Assembly: GCF_026340565.1 (NCBI RefSeq)
Contig: NZ_JAPEPB010000003.1
Span: 1 to 64,000, forward strand
Length of the DNA stretch: 64,000 nt
Direction: 5' to 3'
From: Kitasatospora sp. NBC_01287
Lineage (GTDB): Bacteria; Actinomycetota; Actinomycetes; Streptomycetales; Streptomycetaceae
Below, piece after piece: positions 1 through 7,316 of this stretch. A program made the position numbers and the translations under genes. Under the pieces are notes generated by a model, which did no database searches, had not been told where the DNA came from, and saw only the letters and a list, made by a program, of their open reading frames with translations. The first letter of the stretch is position 1. Every line of letters starts with the position of its first letter.

Positions 1-34
1 CTGGTTCAGTTTTCTCTAGAGGGTCAAGTTGCCC

Positions 35-286
35 TTAGCTATTTCCCCAGGTGGGAGGCGTTGCCCGCTCTCGGTGGAGCCGAATCAGGTCGGCTACCGC
101 GCCCTTGAGTTTCGCGACAAGGACCACTAGGTCGGCTGCTCCGGCGGTTGCGAGGTTGACCTCGTCAGCCTCGGTTAGGTCCTGTTCGGCGAGTGCGATG
201 CGGGCTTCGATCATGTCGGGGGTTGGGGATCCGTGCTTGCTGCTGACGTCGGAGCCCTGCTTGCTGCCATGGTCCGGGCTGGTCAC
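35..286 (-). CDS. hypothetical protein, 83 aa
   Basis: The protein starts at GTG 286. The first ~25 residues are rich in Gly, Ser and Asp and are probably disordered. The rest is rich in Ala, Leu and Glu and should form one or two amphipathic helices. There are no Cys residues and no membrane segment. I do not recognise the family. The opposite-strand reading is rich in Arg and Ser, as expected of a shadow, so the minus strand is the likelier coding strand. The gene is separated by about 350 bp from an XRE regulator on the other strand. Confidence 0.55.
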   Translation of the reverse strand: MTSPDHGSKQGSDVSSKHGSPTPDMIEARIALAEQDLTEADEVNLATAGAADLVVLVAKLKGAVADLIRLHRERATPPTWGNS

Positions 287-634
287 TGTCTTCCTGGTGC
301 GCTGTTGGTGCCCGTGCGGGTGTGCGCTGACGCCGTCGGGGCGCGGTGGGGGTGGCCGCGCTGGTGTGGGGTGTGGTGGGCCGTCAGGTGTCCGATTCTG
401 TCCCCGAGGACTGGGTAGCGGAATCTTGCTTCACCTTGGCAGATCGCCAGGTGGGACGGCTACGGACTTCGTCGAACTGTTGCCTGTTGTTCGAATATGA
501 AGTGACTGGGTGCTACCTGTGGCCCAGTTTGCATCGACGGTAAGTGACGTCTCGGTTGCTTATTGACGCCATGTCTTGCTGATTTACCACCCGGCGGTAG
601 GGACGTGCTCTGATACGTCACCTAAGCGTTAGGG
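287..634. other. 348-bp intergenic region upstream of the XRE gene
   Basis: I see no convincing gene here. The last ~100 bp are less GC-rich than the surroundings and hold a possible plus-strand promoter: TTGACG near 562 followed after about 16 bp by TACCAC. The XRE gene at 635 has only a weak purine run (GGGG) before its GTG and may be leaderless or poorly translated. Confidence 0.35.
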
Positions 635-898
635 GTGGCGAAAGATGATCAACCGGAGTGGGTCCGACAACACCGTCGAGAGGTCGGCGAGCGCATCGGC
701 CAGGCCCGTCGGCGGCGCGGCCTGACCCAGGAACAACTGGCCGAGCAGCTCAGCGTCGACAGCAAAACCATCTCGCGGGCCGAGAATGGCTGGCACTCGA
801 TCGGCCTCGATCTCGTCGCCTGGATCGCCCACGCTCTCGAAGTCCCGTCAGGCGATCTCCTGCCGAGGGATAGGCCGCCCGGCCCTGCCGGGGGGTGA
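635..898 (+). CDS. XRE-family helix-turn-helix protein
   Basis: An 87-aa protein that is almost only a Cro/C1-type HTH (residues ~15-70). The pattern IGQARRRRGLTQEQLAEQL, then SVDSKTISRAENG, is the canonical helix 2-turn-helix 3 of the family. The tail is a short Pro/Gly-rich run. The start is GTG 635. It probably binds DNA as a dimer and controls itself or neighbours. Small XRE proteins are common both in Streptomyces chromosomes and in mobile elements, so it does not settle whether this edge is host or element. Confidence 0.85.
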   Translation: MAKDDQPEWVRQHRREVGERIGQARRRRGLTQEQLAEQLSVDSKTISRAENGWHSIGLDLVAWIAHALEVPSGDLLPRDRPPGPAGG

Positions 899-1072
899 GC
901 GGGGCCGGGCGGCGGTCAGCGGGCGTGACGGTAGAACTGGGGCGGCAGCGGGCCCGGGGCCGGCCACGGGTCGGGAGCCTCGTCCTCGAGGTCGTCCGGA
1001 GTGGGGTCGGTGCGTCCGATGACGGTGCGGCCGGCACGGTGTGCGGCGCCATGCTGCCAGGGCCGTGGCGGG

Positions 1073-1399
1073 TCAGCGTCGGCCACGGGACGTCTCCTGG
1101 TCGAGCTGGTGCTCGCGGTCGATCCACGCCTGGGCGGTGGCGCGGTCGGGGTAGAGGAGGGGGCGGCCGTCGGCGACGTGGACGGTGAGGGTGCCGTCGC
1201 TGCGGTCGCGGACGGCCCACTGCCCGTCGCGGAGTTCCTGGGGCTCGTACCGCTGGACCTGGCATGGGGTGCAGCGGTGGACGCGCTGGTCGCGGACGAC
1301 GCCGTCGGCTACGCGGGTCGTCCGGATCTCCCCGCGGTGTGGGGCGTCGGGGCTGCCGCAGTTGATGCATGTGGCCGGCGTGGTGGTGATCTCTGCCAT
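1073..1399 (-). CDS. zinc-ribbon hypothetical protein, 108 aa
   Basis: Two CxxC knuckles are visible: CINC near residue 11 and CTPC near residue 43. They are spaced as in a small zinc ribbon. The C-terminal half, with DGTLTVHVADGRPLLYPDR, looks like a short beta domain followed by an amphipathic helix that ends in basic residues. The family is not recognised. A structural or nucleic-acid-binding role is an inference from the zinc ribbon alone. It lies between the small XRE gene and the large XRE regulator and is not tightly coupled to either. Confidence 0.6.
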   Translation of the reverse strand: MAEITTTPATCINCGSPDAPHRGEIRTTRVADGVVRDQRVHRCTPCQVQRYEPQELRDGQWAVRDRSDGTLTVHVADGRPLLYPDRATAQAWIDREHQLDQETSRGRR

Positions 1400-1475
1400 G
1401 GGCAGGACGGTAGGGCCGTCCCGGTCGGGCTGGACGAACTGTCAGCTCGGGTGAACTGTCAGTACGGCATTGCTC

Positions 1476-2675
1476 TCACAGGACACCGACCCTGCCGGCC
1501 AGCGCCTCTGCCTGTCGGGCGTGCATCGCCCGGGCCCGCCGGATCAGGCCGAGGAGCATGTCGCGGGCCATCGGCTGCCTGGCCAGGTCCTCGGGGGCCA
1601 TCTGCTCCAGCTCCAGGAGGTGAAGGAGGACGGCGGAGTCCTCACGGCGCAGGTCGTAGCAGCGGGCGACTTCGAGGAGGAACGTGAATTCGCGCTCCAT
1701 CGACGGCAGGCCGCTGGTGTCGACGGCATCGGCCATTCGCAGGGCCTCCCCTGCTTCGCCGGCCTCCATCTCAATCGAGACGCGGTGCAGCTCGACGTTG
1801 ACGGGTCCGTAGACGGTCCAGGCGACGTTGCCTTCGCCGACGTGTTGGGCGGTCGTGCGGGCCTTGTTGAGTCGATCGCGGGCGGTCCACCAGTCGCGGC
1901 GGCGGGCCGCGGCGACGACGCTGACGAGCTGCAGGGCGCCGGCCATGGCGGCGCGCTTCTCCTCCTCGATCGCCTCCTGCTTGATGGCCTCCGCGGCTCG
2001 CAGGACGACCTGTTCGGCACCGTCGGGCTCATCAGCGGCGAGGAGGACATGGCCCAAATTCCACTGAGCGGCGGCGATCCGCAGCGGGTCGTCGGCATCC
2101 TCGGCGGCGCGGACGGCCCGGTCGGCGGCCATGAGGGAGAGGTCGACGCGTCCGGTGCGGCGGAGATAGGAGCGGAGAAGGAAGTAGAGGTCGGCGGAGA
2201 TCCGTAGGGCGTTGCGGTGCTGTCCCGGGTCAGCGCGGTGGGCGCGGACGGCGTGTTCGGTGTCGGCGATGAGTGCGGGCAGCACGGTGGCGGCGTCAGT
2301 GAATCTGGTGCGCGAGGTCTGCCAGCTGCGCCAGGCTTGCTCGACGCGTTCGCGCAGGGCCGGGGTGGGAACGGGTTCGGCACTACGGGGCGGCCCGTAG
2401 CCCATGAGGGCCTGGGCGATGGCCGGTTCGGTGCTGTCGCGGGGCGTGCTGGCCAGCACGGGCGCCTCGGCTAGCAGGGCTGCTGTGGGCACTCCGAGCT
2501 CCTGGGCGATGGCATGCAGGACCTGGATGGTGGGGGTTTTGAGGCCGCGTTCGATCTGGCCGAGGTAGTCCGGGGTGATCCCGACGAGGCCGGCGATGAC
2601 GTCCTGGCGGCGGCCGCCGCGGGTTTGCCGGTAGTGCCGGATGCGGTCACCGATGGGGAGATCTGGGGCGACCAT
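1476..2675 (-). CDS. XRE-family regulator with TPR-like C-terminal domain
   Basis: A 399-aa protein. Residues ~8-65 form an XRE HTH (GDRIRHYRQTRGGRRQDVIA, then GITPDYLGQIERG). About 310 residues of helical, TPR-like sequence follow, including AAQWNLGHVLLAADE and AAEAIKQEAIEEEKRAAMAG. This HTH-plus-TPR architecture is very common in Streptomyces, where members act as pathway-specific or peptide-responsive regulators. The ATG at 2675 is about 100 bp from the HAD gene on the opposite strand, so both may be read from one divergent promoter region. This suggests chromosomal or cargo DNA rather than a phage core gene. Confidence 0.85.
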   Translation of the reverse strand: MVAPDLPIGDRIRHYRQTRGGRRQDVIAGLVGITPDYLGQIERGLKTPTIQVLHAIAQELGVPTAALLAEAPVLASTPRDSTEPAIAQALMGYGPPRSAEPVPTPALRERVEQAWRSWQTSRTRFTDAATVLPALIADTEHAVRAHRADPGQHRNALRISADLYFLLRSYLRRTGRVDLSLMAADRAVRAAEDADDPLRIAAAQWNLGHVLLAADEPDGAEQVVLRAAEAIKQEAIEEEKRAAMAGALQLVSVVAAARRRDWWTARDRLNKARTTAQHVGEGNVAWTVYGPVNVELHRVSIEMEAGEAGEALRMADAVDTSGLPSMEREFTFLLEVARCYDLRREDSAVLLHLLELEQMAPEDLARQPMARDMLLGLIRRARAMHARQAEALAGRVGVL

Positions 2676-2776
2676 CGCGGCTCCTGTCGTGGTGGTGGGT
2701 TCTCTAGGGTAGGGGCGGCCGGGGGTGGTTCGTGGCAGGCTGTTGAACTCGGGCCGGGCTGACTTGGGGAGCGGGT

Positions 2777-3451
2777 ATGGTGCTGGTGCTTTGGGATGTT
2801 GACCACACGCTGATCGCGACGCGCGGGGTTGGACGCGACGCGTTCGCGGGTGCGTTCGAGCGGGCGACTGGGCGGCCGTTGGTGCATCAGGCGGAGATCA
2901 CGGGCCGCAGCGAGTTGGTCATTTTCCGGGAGACGCTGGCGCTGCATGGCCTGCCTCGGGATCTGGTCGATTTCCCGACGTACACGGCGCTGCTCGCGGA
3001 TGAGTACGGGCGGCGGGCGGCGGATTTGCGGGAGCGCGGGCATGCGCTGCCGGGGGCCGCGGCCGCGCTGGATGCGCTCGCGGCGGTGCCGGGGGTGGTG
3101 CAGACGGTGGGGACGGGGAATGTGCGGCCGGTTGCGGAGGTCAAGCTGGCTACGTTCGGCCTGGATCGGCACATTGACTTCGAGGTGGGCGGGTATGGGG
3201 AGGACGCGGAGGTGCGGGCGGACATGATCCGGGTCGTGCTCAGGCGGGGTGGCGTGAAGCCGTTCGAGGCGATCATTTTCGGGGACACGGTCGCGGACGT
3301 TGAGGCCGGCTGGGAGACGGGCGTGGGCGTCGTGGGGGTGGCCACCGGGCGGACGAGTGCGGAGGAGCTGGCGGCGGCCGGTGCCGACGTGGTGCTGCCC
3401 AGCCTGGAGGACACGGCGCGGGTCGTGGAGCTGGTCCAGGCGCGAGGCTGA
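2777..3451 (+). CDS. HAD-superfamily hydrolase
   Basis: A 224-aa phosphatase-like protein. Motif I is DVDHT near residue 8, with nucleophile and acid/base aspartates. Motif II is the GTGN stretch near 113-116. The motif III Lys lies in AEVKLATFGL, and motif IV is IIFGDTVADVEAG near 175. The helical cap between motifs I and II fits the phosphoglycolate-phosphatase/beta-phosphoglucomutase subclass. The substrate cannot be told from sequence. A perfect terminator hairpin follows 17 bp after the stop, so the gene is probably a single transcription unit. Confidence 0.9.
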   Translation: MVLVLWDVDHTLIATRGVGRDAFAGAFERATGRPLVHQAEITGRSELVIFRETLALHGLPRDLVDFPTYTALLADEYGRRAADLRERGHALPGAAAALDALAAVPGVVQTVGTGNVRPVAEVKLATFGLDRHIDFEVGGYGEDAEVRADMIRVVLRRGGVKPFEAIIFGDTVADVEAGWETGVGVVGVATGRTSAEELAAAGADVVLPSLEDTARVVELVQARG

Positions 3452-3467
3452 CCCCGGGCATGCAGAA

Positions 3468-3497
3468 GCGCCCCGCCTCCTTCGGGAGGCGGGGCGC
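3468..3497 (+). terminator. strong hairpin terminator after the HAD gene
   Basis: A perfect 13-bp GC stem (GCGCCCCGCCTCC with its complement) closes on a TTCG tetraloop 17 bp after the HAD stop. There is no U-run, as is usual for actinobacterial terminators. Confidence 0.8.
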
Positions 3498-3569
3498 ACA
3501 ACCCGCGAGCGCGGGGCCAACGTGCAGGTGAGACGGAGCTATGGGCCATCCCCGCAGATGCGGGGCCAA

Positions 3570-3716
3570 GCCGACCCCCGCTTGCGCGGGGCGTACGCAC
3601 TGAACCTCTCCAACCGGTCAGCTAGAGGAGGCTCACCCCCGCTCGCGCGGGGAGGGCGTCATGCCGAATGAGATTCTTACACCCCACGCGGCTCACCCCC
3701 GGCTTCCCGGGGACGG
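3570..3716. CRISPR. degenerate type I-E-like CRISPR remnant (three units)
   Basis: Three similar elements begin at 3570, 3630 and 3690, exactly 60 bp apart. Each has the form GGCTCACCCCCG-N-CGGGG, with an inner inverted repeat such as CCCCGCTCGCGCGGGG. In reverse orientation they read CCTCCCCGCGCGAGCGGGG then GTGAGCC, the style of actinobacterial type I-E repeats (28-29-bp repeats with 32-33-bp spacers). The intervening 33-37-bp sequences are unrelated to each other. A further CCCCGCAGATGCGGGG stem at 3550-3565 is off-phase. Repeats differ from one another and there are no cas genes, so this is at most an orphan, decayed array. Confidence 0.5.
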
Positions 3717-3739
3717 CTTCACCGTAGCACCGGCCACCG

Positions 3740-4231
3740 TCAGTCGGTGGCCGGTTCACCCGAAAGGCGGAGTTCTGCCGCGACCCGCAGCCACTCCGCA
3801 CGCGATGTGCTACCGCGCGCAGTGTCCACACGCTCGCGCAGGTCGTCCGGGAATTTGATGCTGAACGCCTTGCCGACCTCGGGCCGGCCGCCGAGGTTCG
3901 GGCCGGCCTCCTCGTCCGGCTCCCCGAAGTACTTCAGGAGTGCCTCTTCGGCTTCCTCGCTGTCTGCGGTCATCAGCCAGTGACGCGCCTCGTCGTCGGC
4001 CAGGAATTCCCATGTCTCGGGCCCGTTGAACTCGGAGCGGGCGTCGGTGTGCTGGACCCATCGGCCCTGCTTGGTGCGGATCAGCTCGCTGTAGCCGATC
4101 TGCAGGCCGGACTTGACGCCGCGGTGGTTGTTGCCGTCCCACCGCTTGCCCTCAGGAATCTCGGCGGTGGTGACGTTGGGGTTGAACCAGCCGAGGCTGC
4201 CGTCGGGCTGCTGGACGGTGATTCGGGCCAT
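3740..4231 (-). CDS. hypothetical protein with ribbon-helix-helix-like C-terminus
   Basis: A 163-aa protein starting at ATG 4231, 20 bp after the next upstream gene. The N-terminal ~110 residues (opening MARITVQQPDGSLGWFNP) are unfamiliar. The last ~40 residues, from AFSIKFPDDLRERVD to SRAEWLRVAAELRL, follow the strand-helix-helix pattern of CopG/Arc-type DNA-binding proteins. It is the last gene of the minus-strand block, next to the CRISPR-like remnant, and probably shares the transcript of the HTH gene above it. A regulatory or end-function role for the element is inference. Confidence 0.65.
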   Translation of the reverse strand: MARITVQQPDGSLGWFNPNVTTAEIPEGKRWDGNNHRGVKSGLQIGYSELIRTKQGRWVQHTDARSEFNGPETWEFLADDEARHWLMTADSEEAEEALLKYFGEPDEEAGPNLGGRPEVGKAFSIKFPDDLRERVDTARGSTSRAEWLRVAAELRLSGEPATD

Positions 4232-4251
4232 GGTGGCGCTCCGTTCCGGGG

Positions 4252-4788
4252 TCAGTTCGTTGCGGCGGCGCGGATGCCGGCCACGACGAGGGCGAACAGG
4301 TTGATGGTGTCGCGGTCGCCGTTGAGGTAGCGGATGGAGAGCTCGGTGGACCCGTTCTCGTAGGCGTAGAACTTGCCGTCGGCGACGTCGAACCAGACCT
4401 TGTCGATGCTGGCCAGGATGGCGCCGATGCGGCCGTTGGCGATGCCGCGGCCGCCGAGGCTGGCGCCGTTCACGCCGCCGCTCTGGTAGCGGCTGATGTC
4501 GAGCCCGGCGAACTGGGCCCAGTCGTTGAAGTAGATGCGGTCCTTGCCGTTCTTCTGCCAGCGGCTGCCGCCGATGGCGACGAGGCGCTCGGGGGTGAGG
4601 GTCACGGGCTTGGCCTTCCGGGTGCGGCGGATGCTGAGGGCGATCCGGTGGGTGAGGGAGGCGGTTTCGATGGCCCAGCGGCGGCCGACCTTGGCGGCGG
4701 TGACGGCTCCGTAGCGGCACCAGTGGCGGATGGTGGCGATGGTGACGCCGGCCTGGTGGGCTGCTTCGGTGGTGGTGATGGTGGCCAT
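4252..4788 (-). CDS. MerR/excisionase-like HTH protein, 178 aa
   Basis: The start is ATG 4788, preceded by the strong ribosome-binding site GAGGAGGGG; a longer reading upstream crosses the promoter and is rejected. Residues ~1-45 form a winged-helix of the MerR/excisionase kind (TTTEAAHQAGVTIATIRHWC, then GAVTAAKVGRRWAIET). The rest, ending in a hydrophobic NLFALVVAGIRAAA helix, is unknown; the segment YFNDWAQFAGLDISRYQSG recalls phage-borne HTH proteins. Its promoter carries two palindromes, so autoregulation is likely. Confidence 0.7.
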   Translation of the reverse strand: MATITTTEAAHQAGVTIATIRHWCRYGAVTAAKVGRRWAIETASLTHRIALSIRRTRKAKPVTLTPERLVAIGGSRWQKNGKDRIYFNDWAQFAGLDISRYQSGGVNGASLGGRGIANGRIGAILASIDKVWFDVADGKFYAYENGSTELSIRYLNGDRDTINLFALVVAGIRAAATN

Positions 4789-4806
4789 CGTGTCCCCTCC
4801 TCTGAC

Positions 4807-4862
4807 GTTTCCGATACCGAAAACTATAGCCGCCCTGCCCGAGGTTTTCAATACCGACAACC
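4807..4862 (-). promoter_or_regulatory. promoter with two operator-like palindromes
   Basis: Read on the minus strand there is a -35 TTGAAA (4851-4846), a 17-bp spacer and a -10 TATAGT (4828-4823). A 20-bp imperfect palindrome (GGTTTTCAATACCGACAACC, 4843-4862) covers the -35 box. A related 18-bp palindrome (GTTTCCGATACCGAAAAC, 4807-4824) covers the end of the -10 and the likely transcription start. The two share the core ATACCGA-AAC. This is a clear repressor-type layout; the HTH protein encoded just downstream is the obvious candidate ligand. Confidence 0.7.
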
Positions 4863-4880
4863 CAGCTGGACGCACAGAAG

Positions 4881-4914
4881 CGCCCCCGCCCGGCCCGAAG
4901 GCCAGGCGGGGGCG
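4881..4914 (-). terminator. hairpin terminator after the holin-like gene
   Basis: CGCCCCCGCC and its complement, extended by GGCC pairs, form a ~14-bp stem with one mismatch and a CGAA loop. It begins 7 bp past the stop of the 4921-5283 gene and separates the late transcript from the left-end regulators. Confidence 0.75.
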
Positions 4915-4920
4915 TGGCTA

Positions 4921-5283
4921 CTACTGGTGGGGTTCCTTCATCGGGTCGCGAATCGGCTCGACCTTGCCGCGGCGCCCGTCGGCGACCATGCGGGCCCGCT
5001 GGTGCATCAGCACGGCGAGGACCATCAGGACGACGACCCGGACAACCCGCAGCACAGTCGAGACCGGACCCGATGGCCACAGGGTCGCGGCGACGGTGTA
5101 GGCGCCGAGCAGCCCGATCGACACCGTGACCGTCATCATGTGCCGGCCGACCCTGCTGCTCCTCCACGGTGCCCGCCGGTACACGGCCACCGTGCGCGTG
5201 CACGCGATGGCGATTAAAGCCGACGCCGAGACGTTCGCGAGCTGCGACCAATCAAGGCGTGACAGATCCGCTAGCGCCAGCAT
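4921..5283 (-). CDS. small membrane protein, putative holin
   Basis: A 120-aa protein with three predicted membrane segments: around LANVSASALIAIACTRTVAVY, MMTVTVSIGLLGAYTVAATLW and VVRVVVLMVLAVLMH. The charged C-terminus is rich in Arg, Lys and Glu. It sits four genes from the lysozyme, at the end of the late transcript, which is the usual place for actinophage holins. Its ATG overlaps the upstream stop (TGATG), so it is translationally coupled. Holin function is inferred from topology and position; a general membrane accessory protein is the alternative. Confidence 0.6.
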   Translation of the reverse strand: MLALADLSRLDWSQLANVSASALIAIACTRTVAVYRRAPWRSSRVGRHMMTVTVSIGLLGAYTVAATLWPSGPVSTVLRVVRVVVLMVLAVLMHQRARMVADGRRGKVEPIRDPMKEPHQ

Positions 5284-5528
5284 CAGCGGCCTCCTTCCAA
5301 CGCCCCCCGGATTGCGTCTGCGAAATGGTTGCGCTCGCGGAGCACCCGGAGGACACCCGCGACCTCCCCGACTTCGCTTGCCTGCCCTTCGCAGGCGATT
5401 CGCCCCGCCTCAGCCCGACGCAGGGCCGCCTCCGCATCCCTCTGACCCTGCGTCGTGCGCGGCACCATCCGCACCAGCGACACCGGGTCAGGGCGGCGAC
5501 GCCACAGCCTGCGGATCCACTGCGGCAC
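5283..5528 (-). CDS. small basic/helical protein in lysis cassette, 81 aa
   Basis: The start is GTG 5528 with GGGAGG 9 nt upstream. The N-terminus is strongly basic (IRRLWRRRP). The rest is one long Ala/Glu/Arg-rich helix that could be a coiled coil. It overlaps the upstream gene by 41 bp and the downstream gene by one base. Small proteins of this shape accompany holins in Streptomyces phages. It has no enzymatic motif; a role in regulating lysis is a guess from position. Confidence 0.6.
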   Translation of the reverse strand: MPQWIRRLWRRRPDPVSLVRMVPRTTQGQRDAEAALRRAEAGRIACEGQASEVGEVAGVLRVLRERNHFADAIRGALEGGR

Positions 5529-5880
5529 CGGCGGTCACCTCCCGAGTAGGGCGAGGCAGCGACGTCAGGACGTGCGCCGCGGTGCGGGACAGCTCCAGCA
5601 GCTCGCCAGTCTGAGACTGCGACAGATGCCGGCCGGCCTCACTGGTCTCGTACGCGGCCCGCCAGGTGTCCCGCTCCGCCATCAGCTCTTTTATCCTCGC
5701 GTCCCGGTCGGCGATCCGCGCGTCCCGGTCCGCCCTGAAGTCCCTCACGGTGGAGCGCGGCACGAGCGCGCCGCGCAGTACCAGCACAACGAACAGCGCA
5801 ACCAGGCCGGCCGCGCCGCCCGGCCACAGGGATACAGCCATCACATCCGGAGCCCCCTCCGCAGCCAGAGCCCAGATCAC
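5488..5880 (-). CDS. membrane-anchored coiled-coil protein, putative second holin
   Basis: A 130-aa protein with one strong membrane segment (GAAGLVALFVVLVLRGALV, residues ~22-41). A charged heptad-like stretch follows, containing an internal DARIADRDARIKE repeat and reading as a coiled coil, then a Pro/Ala-rich tail. The N-out, single-span-plus-coiled-coil plan fits class III-like holins or spanin-like accessory proteins. It lies directly after the lysozyme gene. Function is inferred from context. Confidence 0.6.
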   Translation of the reverse strand: MIWALAAEGAPDVMAVSLWPGGAAGLVALFVVLVLRGALVPRSTVRDFRADRDARIADRDARIKELMAERDTWRAAYETSEAGRHLSQSQTGELLELSRTAAHVLTSLPRPTREVTAGAAVDPQAVASPP

Positions 5881-5923
5881 AACCCCCAGCGGGTAGACAA
5901 GTGAGCGGTCACGAGCGGGCGGC

Positions 5924-6745
5924 TCACGTCACCGGATCCGCCCAGGCCGCCGCCCACGTGGCCGGGCCGACCACGCCGTCCACGGTGAGCCGCTTCTCCT
6001 GCTGGAACTGCCGGCACACCGCGGCGGACGCCGAGCCGTACCAGCCGTCCACGGTCAGCGACCAGCCGCGGTCAGCCATCTGCTGCTGCCAGGTCCGTAC
6101 GTTCCCGTCGTGCAGCATCGGGGACTGCAGCCGCAGGTACTCGCCCGGCCACGCCGGGGCCGGAGCGAACGACCGGGCCCAAGCGCTCAGCGCCGCGGTG
6201 CTGCCCAGGTGGCAGTAGTCGTGGTCGACACCCGAGCTGGAGTACTGGTGGAACAGCCAGCTCGCGCTGATGCCCGGCTGCCCGGCGGGAAGACCCGAGG
6301 TGGCGATCCACAGGAAGTCCTGGAAGTACCCCGTGGTGTCGACGTGCTGCCAGTACTCCGTGTTGCAGTACAGGCCGACAGGGCTGTGCGGGGCAGCGCC
6401 CTTCAGGTGCCGGAGGAACGCCTCCTTGTAGGCGAGCTGCGTGGCGTGCGACACCGCGGTGTTCGCCGCGTCGTAGCCCTCCCAGTCCAGACACACCAGC
6501 TCGCCCACCTGCGGCTGCGCGAGCGAGAGGAAGTGATCGGCCTCCTGCTGCGGCGAGTTGGCCATGTCCGGGTAGTGGTAGTACCCCACCACCAGGCCGG
6601 CGGCGCGGGCGTGGTCCCGCTGCGCCGTCCACTCCGGGTTGGTGTAGGTCAGGCCCTGGCTCACCTTGATAAACGCGAAGCTCAAGCCGGTCGTATCCGG
6701 TGTCGCCGACTGGTAACTCGCCCAGTCCTGCCCGTAGATGCCCAT
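5924..6745 (-). CDS. GH25 lysozyme endolysin with peptidoglycan-binding domain
   Basis: The start is ATG 6745 (MGIYGQDWAS) with AAGGAG upstream; a longer reading has Arg/Pro-rich non-coding character. The product is 273 aa. Residues 1-~185 are a glycosyl hydrolase 25 (N,O-diacetylmuramidase) barrel: Asp7 in GQDWASY and the LDWEGYD segment provide the family acidic residues. Residues ~200-270 are a PG_binding_1 repeat (MADRGWSLTVDGWYGSASA, then RLTVDGVVGPATW). No signal peptide is seen, so export depends on a holin. This is the best-supported lysis gene. Confidence 0.93.
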   Translation of the reverse strand: MGIYGQDWASYQSATPDTTGLSFAFIKVSQGLTYTNPEWTAQRDHARAAGLVVGYYHYPDMANSPQQEADHFLSLAQPQVGELVCLDWEGYDAANTAVSHATQLAYKEAFLRHLKGAAPHSPVGLYCNTEYWQHVDTTGYFQDFLWIATSGLPAGQPGISASWLFHQYSSSGVDHDYCHLGSTAALSAWARSFAPAPAWPGEYLRLQSPMLHDGNVRTWQQQMADRGWSLTVDGWYGSASAAVCRQFQQEKRLTVDGVVGPATWAAAWADPVT

Positions 6746-6746
6746 G

Positions 6747-7316
6747 TCAGTGCTCCTTGTCGGTCTTCGCGGCGATCGTTGACGGGCGGGCCGCCCGAGC
6801 GGCGGCCAGCATGTGTGCATGGATCGCGTCTACCCGGGCCCGCGCACGCGTCGCGACCTTCTCGTTCCTGATCACGACCAAGTGGTTGTCCTGCAGCGTC
6901 TCGCCGGACGTCGACCAATTCGTTGAGCCGGTGACGACATCCTGACCGTCGACGATCAGCAGCTTGAGGTGCTGAATGGCGCCCTTCTCGGACCGGCCGA
7001 CCGCGACACTGCTCGCCGGGTATGACTCGCGTGCCAGTAGGACGCGTTCGTGGACGCCGCCTGCCTGACTTGAGTCGAGCGTCAACTGGACGAAGACCTT
7101 CTCGTCGGCGAGCTTCTCGTGAAGAGCATCGGCGAGCTCGTCGTCGTCAAAGCCGTACTGGGCGAGAATCAGGCTCGTATCGGCCGACTTGATCAGGTCG
7201 AGGAGGACTCCGTGGACATCGTCAACCGGGGAGTAGAAGTCGCGCAGGCCTGGCTTGTAGCCGGGGAAGCCGCCGACCCGGTGGCCATCGAGCGCGCTCA
7301 GATCGGGGAGGGCCAT
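6747..7316 (-). CDS. phospholipase D-like (HKD) family protein
   Basis: A 189-aa single-HKD protein that starts at ATG 7316, overlapping the upstream stop. The motif H116-L-K-L-L-I-V-D123 followed by GSTNWS is the classic PLD signature, as in Nuc-type endonucleases that work as dimers. It ends 1 bp before the lysozyme start, so both are coexpressed. The target may be a nucleic acid or a phospholipid. No signal peptide is visible. A PLD protein inside a lysis cassette is unusual; it might degrade host DNA, attack lipid or be a virion-associated enzyme. Confidence 0.85.
   Translation of the reverse strand: MALPDLSALDGHRVGGFPGYKPGLRDFYSPVDDVHGVLLDLIKSADTSLILAQYGFDDDELADALHEKLADEKVFVQLTLDSSQAGGVHERVLLARESYPASSVAVGRSEKGAIQHLKLLIVDGQDVVTGSTNWSTSGETLQDNHLVVIRNEKVATRARARVDAIHAHMLAAARAARPSTIAAKTDKEH

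Noticed and set aside
1470..2207. Long plus-strand ORF (245 codons) opposite the large XRE regulator
   Set aside because: Composition is Gly/Gln/Val-biased as expected of an antisense frame; the minus strand encodes a clear XRE-TPR protein.
3494..3516. Possible additional CRISPR repeat (CCCGCGAGCGCGGGG)
   Set aside because: It overlaps the right arm of the HAD terminator and is out of phase with the 60-bp period of the three better units.
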